Origin: Desulfuromonadaceae bacterium UBA2294
GTDB taxonomy: Bacteria > Desulfobacterota > Desulfuromonadia > Desulfuromonadales > UBA2294
DNA length: 10,950 nucleotides
Assembly (NCBI GenBank): GCA_002345625.1
Contig: DDWE01000025.1
Location: forward strand, 1-10,950
Direction of reading: 5' to 3'
Positions 6,353 through 10,950 of the stretch are shown here, in pieces. The position numbers were made by a program, and so were the translations under genes. Every line of letters begins with the position of its first letter. Position 1 is the stretch's first letter. Below the pieces are notes generated by a model. That model did no database searches. It was not told where the DNA came from and saw only the letters and a list, made by a program, of their open reading frames with translations.

Positions 6353-7216
6353 TTACCCTGGTTTGCCGGTATTTCCCATGATGCCGCGGATGGCGTTGGG
6401 CAGGTCGGCGGGGAAGACCACCGTCTTGGCGTTTGCCGAGGTGGCGAGCTCGCGCATCGCTTCGATGTAGCGTTCGCCGAGCAGGAAGACCACCGGCATC
6501 TCATTTTGCTGAATCGCCTCGGTCACCTTCTGGATCGCCCGCTGGCTCGCTTCGGCCAACACCACCTTGGCCTGGGCGTCACGCTTGGATGCCTCGAGCC
6601 GGCCGTCGGCTTCGAGGATCGCCGCCGATTTCTCCCCTTCGGCCCGGGTGACGGTGGCGCGTCGCGCCCGCTCTGCCGCTGCCTGCTCTTCCATCGCCTT
6701 CTGCATGGTTTTCGACGGGTTGATATCCTGGATCTCCACCGTCTTCAAGGTGATTCCCCAGTCGGAGATGTCATCGGAAATTGCTGCCTTGAGTTTGGCT
6801 TTAATCATGTCGCGCGAGGCCAGAGCATCGTCAAGGTCCATCTCGCCAACGATGGAGCGCAATGAGGTCTGCACCAGATTCTGAATGGCGATGTTGAAAT
6901 CGACCACGCCGTAGACCGCTTTCTCCGGCGAAACAATGTTGATGTAGGCGACGGCATTGACGATGATGACGGCGTTGTCGCGGGTGATAACCTCCTGCGA
7001 CGGGATATCCATGACAATATCCTTGGTCGTCACCTTGTAGGCGACGGAATCGATGTAGGGGATGATGATGTTCAGCCCCGGCGGCAGGGTCTTGTTGAAC
7101 TTGCCGAGACGCTGGACGACATGCTTGTACCCCTGAGGGACGATGCGCACGCCGAGGAAGATGGTCATGACGACCAGAAACAGAAGGACCAGAACAAAAA
7201 CCAGCATGCCAGTCAT
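6353..7216 (-). CDS. SPFH/Band 7 stomatin-like membrane protein (QmcA-type)
   Basis: A 287-residue protein with one N-terminal membrane anchor (about 4-24) followed by a Band 7/SPFH domain. Typical stomatin-like segments are IVPQGYKHVVQRLGKF (25-40), LPPGLNIIIPYID (44-56), EVITRDNAVIIVNAVAY (75-91), MDLDDALASRDMI (126-138) and DWGITLKTVEIQDI (152-165). An Ala/Glu/Arg-rich helix (about 170-235) follows, the part that drives oligomer formation. Such proteins form large rings or flotillin-like microdomains in the inner membrane and usually work with an NfeD protein, which is encoded directly upstream here. The frame is open to 7267, but the ATG at 7216 has AAGGAG 6 nt before it and places the membrane anchor at the N-terminus. 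The 87-bp gap from the NfeD gene is filled by an inverted repeat. A strong terminator follows the stop codon. Confidence 0.93.
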   Translation of the reverse strand: MTGMLVFVLVLLFLVVMTIFLGVRIVPQGYKHVVQRLGKFNKTLPPGLNIIIPYIDSVAYKVTTKDIVMDIPSQEVITRDNAVIIVNAVAYINIVSPEKAVYGVVDFNIAIQNLVQTSLRSIVGEMDLDDALASRDMIKAKLKAAISDDISDWGITLKTVEIQDINPSKTMQKAMEEQAAAERARRATVTRAEGEKSAAILEADGRLEASKRDAQAKVVLAEASQRAIQKVTEAIQQNEMPVVFLLGERYIEAMRELATSANAKTVVFPADLPNAIRGIMGNTGKPG

Positions 7217-7239
7217 GTGGGACTCCTTAGGCTTGTAAA

Positions 7240-7308
7240 GGGTGAGGGGGGGAGGCGTGAGGGGCACGAGCAGAATTTGCCTTCACCCCTTACTCCTGGT
7301 TCCTCACG
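7240..7308. repeat. Inverted element of GTGAGGG / CCTCACT short tandem units
   Basis: The right arm is four heptamers: CTTCACC, CCTTACT, CCTGGTT and CCTCACG (7281-7308). The left arm (7240-7264) carries GTGAGGGG twice (7242-7249, 7257-7264) around a related GGGAGGC. GTGAGG at 7242-7247 pairs with CCTCAC at 7302-7307. After a one-base shift, most of 7253-7264 pairs with 7286-7297, leaving a loop of about 21 nt. The last heptamer contains the NfeD stop codon (7306-7304). The pairing is imperfect, but the layout matches the elements at 2581-2663 and 8531-8629. Confidence 0.65.
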
Positions 7309-7762
7309 GATTCGGAACGATACGGTCAACCAGCAGGGTGTTGCCGGAGATGTCGCGGACGATGACGCGGTCACCGACGGCGACCGGGTGTTCGCAGATA
7401 AACGGCCATTCGTCGGTGCCGAGCAGCGGTGTCGTAAAGCGGACGATCCCGCGGCGCCCTTCAACCGGCACCTGGATCACCTGGCCGGTTTCGCCGACGG
7501 CGGCCTCGCGGGAGAGGCCGGCCTTGGTCCGATCGCCCATCAACGGCTTGAGATAGCGGAACCAGAGGAAGGTAAACAGGGCCGAGGCGAAGGAAAAGAG
7601 CAGCAACTGTCCGGTTAACGGCAGTCCGGGGATCAGCACTAACGACAGTCCGACGACGAGTGCGCCGAGGCCGAACCAGAAGATGGTGAAGCTGGGGATA
7701 AACAGTTCAAGGATAATCAGCAATAGACCGAGGACCAGCCAGTGCCAGTAGGTCAGAACCAC
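7304..7762 (-). CDS. NfeD-like membrane protein, short form
   Basis: A 152-residue protein. The N-terminal half is membrane-embedded, with hydrophobic runs at about 7-22, 24-48 and 50-70. The C-terminal half (about 85-150) has the OB-fold pattern of NfeD proteins: GETGQVIQVPVEGRRGIVRF, then DEWPFICEHPVAVGDRVIV and GNTLLVDRIV. The ClpP-like protease domain of long NfeD proteins is absent, so this is the short class (as E. coli YbbJ), which partners an SPFH protein. The gene immediately downstream is exactly that, so the two probably assemble together. The start is GTG at 7762-7760, supported by AGGAAGG 7 nt upstream and by the hydrophobic N-terminus; no better ATG exists. The stop codon lies within the last unit of the 7240-7308 repeat. 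A 6-bp hairpin (7780-7796) sits just before the ribosome-binding site. Confidence 0.9.
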   Translation of the reverse strand: MVLTYWHWLVLGLLLIILELFIPSFTIFWFGLGALVVGLSLVLIPGLPLTGQLLLFSFASALFTFLWFRYLKPLMGDRTKAGLSREAAVGETGQVIQVPVEGRRGIVRFTTPLLGTDEWPFICEHPVAVGDRVIVRDISGNTLLVDRIVPNP

Positions 7763-7779
7763 GCGTTGACCTTCCTTTC

Positions 7780-7796
7780 TGCGGCGCGCTGCCGCA
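7780..7796 (-). promoter_or_regulatory. Small GC-rich hairpin just upstream of the nfeD-like ribosome-binding site
   Basis: TGCGGC (7780-7785) and GCCGCA (7791-7796) form a 6-bp stem with a 5-nt loop. In the leftward transcript it ends a few bases before AGGAAGG. It leaves the ribosome-binding site free, so it may stabilise or tune initiation. No T-run follows it in the leftward direction. Confidence 0.4.
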
Positions 7797-7827
7797 AAAC
7801 TAGAAATAATTAATTTTCACGATTCAA

Positions 7828-7856
7828 TTTTTAATGGCTACAGCCGCCGACGTCAA
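7828..7856 (-). promoter_or_regulatory. Likely sigma70-type promoter for the NfeD-SPFH operon
   Basis: Read leftward, TTGACG (7856-7851, 5/6) is followed after 17 bp by TAAAAA (7833-7828, 4/6), leaving a leader of roughly 60 nt before the GTG at 7762. The surrounding 7800-7835 stretch is AT-rich, unlike the rest of the window, which supports promoter placement in the 112-bp gap after the UPF0502 gene. Confidence 0.5.
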
Positions 7857-7874
7857 TCGAATTCGCCTTTTGGT

Positions 7875-8516
7875 TTATTCGAACTGCTTGCGAAAGGCGG
7901 CGAATTCTTCACGCAGGGCCGCCATCTCGGATTCGAGCCGGGCAATACGGGCGTCGGTTTCATCGACCAGTCGTCGCGCCGCTTCCGGCGCCGGTGCCGA
8001 TTCTTCTGCTACCAGTTGCGGCTGTCCGGCGAACAGATGGGCATAGCGCGGCTCCTTGCGTCCGGCCTGGCGGGGGAGCAGGGTCACCAGCGGGTCCTCG
8101 CGATCGATCAGCTCCTGCAGCAGGGTCTCGACCTGTGCCAGATCGGTCAGCTCATGCATGCGGCTGGCGCGGGTGCGCAGTTCGCCGGTGGTCTGTGGTC
8201 CACGTACCAGAAGTTCGCAGAGCAGGGCCAGGTGCTCCGGCTCCAGCCCAAGTTTTTCAAACAGCAGGTGGCGATATTTCGGCACCCGTCCCCCGTCGCT
8301 GGCTGTCTGTACGGCCAGACCGGCAAAACGCATATTATCAAGGGCGCGCACCACGTCAGTCTCGGCCAGCTCCAGCACCGGATCGCGATTCGATTTCTGG
8401 TTACAGGCGTTGGTCAGGGCGTTGAGGGTCAGCGGATAATACTCCGGCGTTGCCATCTCTTTTTCAATCAGACAGCCCAGCACCCGGACTTCGATATCGT
8501 TCAATTGTACTTCCAT
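7875..8516 (-). CDS. yceH: UPF0502 / DUF480 protein (YceH family)
   Basis: A 213-residue protein matching the YceH/UPF0502 family from end to end. The signature is in the N-terminus: RVLGCLIEKEMATPEYYPLT (11-30), then LNALTNACNQKSNRDPV (31-47). Later conserved segments are LLVRGPQTTGELRTR (102-116) and LPRQAGRKEPRYAHLF (147-162). The family folds as tandem winged-helix domains, which suggests nucleic-acid or protein binding, but no molecular role is established. Residues about 183-212 are a charged heptad-like helix (DARIARLESEMAALREEFAAF), probably a coiled coil for dimerisation. The ATG at 8516 has AAAGGA 6 nt upstream. That site can pair with CCTTT just before it, and CCTTT is itself part of the 8531-8629 repeat. 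The gene may be the third cistron behind aguA-aguB, separated by 114 bp that hold the repeat. Confidence 0.9.
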   Translation of the reverse strand: MEVQLNDIEVRVLGCLIEKEMATPEYYPLTLNALTNACNQKSNRDPVLELAETDVVRALDNMRFAGLAVQTASDGGRVPKYRHLLFEKLGLEPEHLALLCELLVRGPQTTGELRTRASRMHELTDLAQVETLLQELIDREDPLVTLLPRQAGRKEPRYAHLFAGQPQLVAEESAPAPEAARRLVDETDARIARLESEMAALREEFAAFRKQFE

Positions 8517-8522
8517 GGTTTG

Positions 8523-8536
8523 TCCTTTCGAAAAGG
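8523..8536 (-). promoter_or_regulatory. Ribosome-binding site of the yceH-like gene inside a small hairpin
   Basis: In the leftward RNA the sequence is CCUUUUCGAAAGGA followed by six bases and the AUG. CCUUU (8536-8532) can pair with AAAGG (8528-8524), which is the Shine-Dalgarno core, leaving a 3-nt loop. The same bases 8531-8537 form the base of the long 8531-8629 stem, so the two pairings exclude each other. The sequence shows only the complementarity; regulation is inferred. Confidence 0.45.
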
Positions 8537-8629
8537 TATCAGGAATCAGGAGTCAGGAATCAGGAATCAGGATAAACATTGATCACTCCCCGTTACCTGA
8601 TACCCGACACCTGACACCTGACACCTTTT
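8531..8629. repeat. Inverted element of ATCAGGA / ACCTGAC heptamers
   Basis: The left arm has five consecutive heptamers, 8538-8572, of consensus RTCAGGA (ATCAGGA four times, GTCAGGA once). The right arm has four, 8595-8622: ACCTGAT, ACCCGAC, ACCTGAC and ACCTGAC. Bases 8531-8564 align with 8596-8629 in one register, with 28 of 34 positions Watson-Crick paired around a 31-nt spacer. Three of the six mismatches become G-U pairs in the leftward (sense) RNA. The right arm abuts the stop codon of the aguB gene (8633-8631). It could be a stabilising intercistronic stem, a partial terminator or a passive dispersed repeat. Confidence 0.85.
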
Positions 8630-8630
8630 T

Positions 8631-9512
8631 TCAGTCCCGGTAGCGCCGGGTCAGATCGACGAAGGCTTCGATGCGCCGGTCGCGGAGAAACGGCCAGATG
8701 CGGCGCACGTCCTCACTGCGCTGGCGATCGATGGTTGTGACCAACACGTCTTCGTCACTGCGGCCGGCCTCGGCAAGGATCTCCCCTTGCGGACCGGCGA
8801 CAAAGCTGCTCCCCCAGAACTGGCTCCCCGGTCCGTGGTCGGGGGCGGCTTCAAAGCCGCAGCGATTGACGGCGACGACATGCAGGCCGTTGGCGACGGC
8901 ATGGCCGCGCTGTACGGTAATCCAGGCCTCGCGCTGACGCTCCTGCTCGGCGGCCTCATCGCGCGGATCCCAGCCGATGGCGGTCGGGTAGATGAGGATT
9001 TCAGCGCCGGCCAGAGCCATCAGGCGCGCGGCTTCCGGATACCACTGATCCCAGCAGACCAGCACGCCGAGGCGACCGACCGAGGTGTCGATCGGGGTGA
9101 AGCCGAGGTCGCCGGGGGTAAAATAGAATTTTTCGTAATAGCCGGGGTCATCGGGGATGTGCATCTTGCGATAAGTGCCGGCGATTGTGCCGTCCGCTTC
9201 CAGCACCACGGCGGTGTTGTGATAAAGGCCGGCGGCACGTTTTTCGAACAGGGAGATGACCAGAACCACGCCGAGTTCTTTGGCGATGGCGGAAAACTGC
9301 GCTGTCGACGGCCCGGGGATGCTTTCGGCCAGGTCGAAACAGGCGGTCTCCTCGCTCTGGCAGAAATAGAGGGTGGTGTGCAGCTCCTGCAGCACCACCA
9401 GTTGCGCCCCTTTGGCTGCTGCGGCGCGAATGCCGGCCATGCTCTTGTCGATGTTGGCGGTGCGGTCGGCGTTGCAGGTCTGCTGGACCAGGCCGATGGT
9501 CAACGGATTCAT
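8631..9512 (-). CDS. aguB: N-carbamoylputrescine amidase
   Basis: A 293-residue member of the carbon-nitrogen hydrolase (nitrilase) superfamily. The catalytic triad is visible: E43 in VVLQELH, K116 in YRKMHIPDD and C153 in VCWDQWYPE. The segments MHIPDDPGYYEKFYF (117-131) and CWDQWYPEAARLMALAGAE are characteristic of the AguB branch, and the length fits. The enzyme hydrolyses N-carbamoylputrescine to putrescine, CO2 and ammonia in the cytoplasm. Its ATG overlaps the stop codon of the agmatine deiminase gene (ATGA, 9512-9509), and AAAGGAG lies 7 nt before the start. The two steps of agmatine-to-putrescine conversion are therefore translated as a coupled pair. No arginine decarboxylase gene is in the window to supply agmatine. 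Confidence 0.95.
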   Translation of the reverse strand: MNPLTIGLVQQTCNADRTANIDKSMAGIRAAAAKGAQLVVLQELHTTLYFCQSEETACFDLAESIPGPSTAQFSAIAKELGVVLVISLFEKRAAGLYHNTAVVLEADGTIAGTYRKMHIPDDPGYYEKFYFTPGDLGFTPIDTSVGRLGVLVCWDQWYPEAARLMALAGAEILIYPTAIGWDPRDEAAEQERQREAWITVQRGHAVANGLHVVAVNRCGFEAAPDHGPGSQFWGSSFVAGPQGEILAEAGRSDEDVLVTTIDRQRSEDVRRIWPFLRDRRIEAFVDLTRRYRD

Positions 9513-10534
9513 GGCAACACTCCTTTCGGAATCTGCATGGTGATGCAGTGCAGCGAGCCGTGCTGATCGATCAGCGGCGTGCAGTCGATGCCGATGATTT
9601 CGCGGTCAGGGAACGCTGTTTGCACTTGAGCGAGGGCGATGCCGTCCCGCGGATCAGCGTAGATCGGCACCAGAACGGCGTCGTTGATAATCAAGAAGTT
9701 GGCGTAGGTGGCCGGCAGGCGTTGCCCCTCATCGTCATGCTTTGCCTGCGGCCAGGGGAGCGGGATGCAGTGAAACGCGTCTCCCTGCCGGGTACGAAAG
9801 GCGGCGAGCTCCTCCGCCATACGCGCAAGAGCCGGGTAGTGCTCATCCTGCGGATCATCACAGGCTTGATAAAGGATGGTGTCCCCGGGGCAGAGACGGG
9901 CCAGAGTGTCGATGTGCGAATCGGTATCATCGCCGGCCAGGTAGCCGTTTTCGAGCCAGAGCTGGTGGTCGCAGCCGAGCAGGTCGCGCAGCTGCGCGGC
10001 GATGGTGGCGCGGTCGAGGTGCGGATTGCGGTTGGCGTTGAGCAAACACTCGCTGGTGGTCAGCAGGGTCCCGGCGCCGTCACTCTCCAGGCTCCCCCCC
10101 TCCATGATCAGGCCGATGACTTCACGGGGCGTGGTCCCGAAGGCACCGGCTTCTTGCAGGCGACGGGTGATCTGGTTGTCGCGATCGCTGGCGAATTTCA
10201 GCCCCCAGCCGTTGAAACCGAAATCGAGCAGGTGTGGCTGATGATCTTCGAGCACCGTCACCGGCCCGAAATCCCGTGCCCAGGTATCGTTGCTCGGCAG
10301 CTCGTAAAGGCTGATGCGCGCCTGATCGAGGGGGCGGGTCGATAGCAGGGACTTCACCCGGTCCGGCTCGGGGGTGACGATCAGGCAGCGTTCAAAGCGG
10401 GTGACGGCCGTCACCACCTCAAGATAGACGCCATCGACGGCGGCCAGGATCGGTTGCCAGTCGCTGTCAGCGTGGGGCCAGGCAAGCAGGACAGCGTCCT
10501 GTGCTTCCCATTCGGCGGGAAAACGGCGAGTCAT
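9509..10534 (-). CDS. aguA: Agmatine deiminase
   Basis: A 341-residue member of the peptidyl-arginine deiminase-like guanidine-modifying family. Active-site segments are in the expected order: WARDFGP (85-91, D88), MEGGSLE (144-150), DDTDSHIDT (202-210, H207) and the nucleophile C330 in GSLHCITMQIP near the C-terminus. The enzyme converts agmatine to N-carbamoylputrescine and ammonia in the cytoplasm. The product is the substrate of the enzyme encoded by the overlapping downstream gene, giving the two-step agmatine route to putrescine. The start ATG at 10534 has GGGAG 7 nt upstream. The 147-bp gap before it, with a terminator for the preceding gene, suggests this gene begins its own transcript. 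Confidence 0.95.
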   Translation of the reverse strand: MTRRFPAEWEAQDAVLLAWPHADSDWQPILAAVDGVYLEVVTAVTRFERCLIVTPEPDRVKSLLSTRPLDQARISLYELPSNDTWARDFGPVTVLEDHQPHLLDFGFNGWGLKFASDRDNQITRRLQEAGAFGTTPREVIGLIMEGGSLESDGAGTLLTTSECLLNANRNPHLDRATIAAQLRDLLGCDHQLWLENGYLAGDDTDSHIDTLARLCPGDTILYQACDDPQDEHYPALARMAEELAAFRTRQGDAFHCIPLPWPQAKHDDEGQRLPATYANFLIINDAVLVPIYADPRDGIALAQVQTAFPDREIIGIDCTPLIDQHGSLHCITMQIPKGVLP

Positions 10535-10563
10535 AGAAAATCTCCCTGCTGCGGTTCAGATAA

Positions 10564-10594
10564 TTGTGGGTCAAAGAGCAAATATGTACCACAA
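10564..10594. promoter_or_regulatory. TTGTGG/CCACAA dyad upstream of aguA, possible operator
   Basis: TTGTGG at 10564-10569 and CCACAA at 10589-10594 form a 6-bp inverted repeat with a 19-bp spacer, 30-60 bp upstream of the aguA start, in the AT-rich part of the gap. The half-sites are about two helical turns apart, as expected for a dimeric repressor. I could not fix a promoter around it, and a chance match of this length is quite possible. Confidence 0.2.
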
Positions 10595-10629
10595 AAAAGC
10601 CGGCGAGGAAAAAGGTTAAAGGGACGGGC

Positions 10630-10666
10630 AAAAAGGAAATAAGCAGGGCTTGGATGACCAACCCTG
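10630..10666 (-). terminator. Probable intrinsic terminator of the DedA-family gene
   Basis: Read leftward, CAGGGTTGG-TCAT-CCAAGCCCTG (10666-10644) forms a 9-bp stem with one bulged G and a 4-nt loop. It is followed by a broken T-rich tract, CTTATTTCC then five T (to 10630). It lies 15 bp after the DedA stop codon and separates that gene from aguA. The stem is imperfect and the T-run interrupted, so termination may be partial. Confidence 0.6.
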
Positions 10667-10681
10667 AATGTTTTGCCTCTG

Positions 10682-10950
10682 TCAGTGCAGACGACGGCGG
10701 CGCATGATAATCAGGACGGTGACTGCGAGCAGCAGCAGGATCAACAGACTGAAACGGCCGCTCCAGTCGCGCACATTCTGCCAGCTGACGCCGGCCAGGT
10801 AGCCGAGGCCGGGGTAAGCCAGTCCCCAGAGGATGGCGCTGACGATGGCGTAGCCGGTGAACAGGCGCGGTGGCATCCTGGCGCAACCGGCGACAAAGGG
10901 GACGAATCCACGAATCGGGCCGACAAAGCGGCCGAAAAAGACACTCTTGC
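10682..10950 (-). CDS. DedA/VTT-domain membrane protein (N-terminus beyond window)
   Basis: The last 88 residues of a protein entering from the right edge. The visible part starts with FFGRFVGPIRGFVPFVAG, which fits the DedA/SNARE-associated (VTT) signature of a Gly-Arg-Phe segment, a Gly-Pro-x-Arg turn and a Pro-x-x-Ala-Gly helix. Two hydrophobic helices follow (about 30-53 and 67-82 of the visible part), and the protein ends in a basic tail, RRRRLH. DedA proteins are inner-membrane proteins linked to proton-dependent transport and to flipping of lipid carriers such as undecaprenyl phosphate; which applies here cannot be told. A shorter start at 10876 (Met) is not credible because the signature lies upstream of it. 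Confidence 0.82.
   Translation of the reverse strand, partial: KSVFFGRFVGPIRGFVPFVAGCARMPPRLFTGYAIVSAILWGLAYPGLGYLAGVSWQNVRDWSGRFSLLILLLLAVTVLIIMRRRRLH

Noticed and set aside
7217..7267. A longer SPFH protein starting at 7267.
   Set aside because: The extra 17 residues are encoded by the repeat arm and would precede the membrane anchor; the ATG at 7216 has AAGGAG at ideal spacing.
8538..8622. The ATCAGGA/ACCTGAC arrays as a short CRISPR array.
   Set aside because: Units are 7 nt, directly adjacent without spacers, and inverted between the two arms; there are no cas genes.

Overview
The window is about 10.9 kb of GC-rich bacterial chromosome. It is densely coded, with ordinary Shine-Dalgarno starts and one ATGA overlap. 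The gene set (agmatine deiminase plus N-carbamoylputrescine amidase, an AspT/YidE-type carrier, a SPOR-NlpC/P60 outer-membrane lipoprotein, an SPFH/NfeD pair, a UPF0502 protein and a DedA protein) points to a Gram-negative. The overall style recalls the Desulfuromonadales (Geobacter/Desulfuromonas/Pelobacter-like Desulfobacterota). That placement is an impression, not a demonstrated assignment. I see no rRNA, tRNA, CRISPR array, transposase, integrase, phage gene or recognisable defence system.

Layout, left to right. (1) 1-913 (-): N-terminal two thirds of an MFS efflux transporter running off the left edge. (2) 914-1143: divergent intergenic region with a weak promoter and a perfect 12-bp hairpin near the predicted 5' end of the next mRNA. 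(3) 1144-2544 (+): radical SAM protein with an unusually cysteine-rich N-terminus. (4) 2581-2663: inverted octamer repeat between convergent genes. (5) 2678-4273 (-): AspT/YidE-type carrier with two central RCK_C domains. (6) 4405-5208 (-): SPOR + NlpC/P60 lipoprotein. (7) 5359-6159 (+): class I SAM methyltransferase. (8) 6154-6272: structured repeat bounded by 17-bp perfect inverted repeats, then a strong leftward terminator. (9) 7762-6353 (-): NfeD-like protein followed by an SPFH/stomatin-like protein, the usual partner pair, with an inverted heptamer-like repeat between them. (10) 10534-7875 (-): agmatine deiminase and N-carbamoylputrescine amidase, translationally coupled, then a UPF0502/YceH protein behind a second inverted heptamer element. 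(11) 10682-10950 (-): C-terminus of a DedA/VTT-domain membrane protein running off the right edge.

The proteins mostly belong to known families. AguA and AguB together convert agmatine to putrescine, and the NfeD and SPFH proteins probably form a membrane microdomain complex. The most unusual content is intergenic. Three gaps carry elements with one architecture, two inverted arms each built of short 7-8 nt tandem units, but with unrelated unit sequences (CGCAGAGG-like, GTGAGGG-like, ATCAGGA-like). A fourth gap carries a different long-inverted-repeat element with two overlapping small hairpins. The ATCAGGA element also offers two mutually exclusive pairings that would expose or hide the ribosome-binding site of the yceH-like gene. 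These are my main candidates for something under-described.
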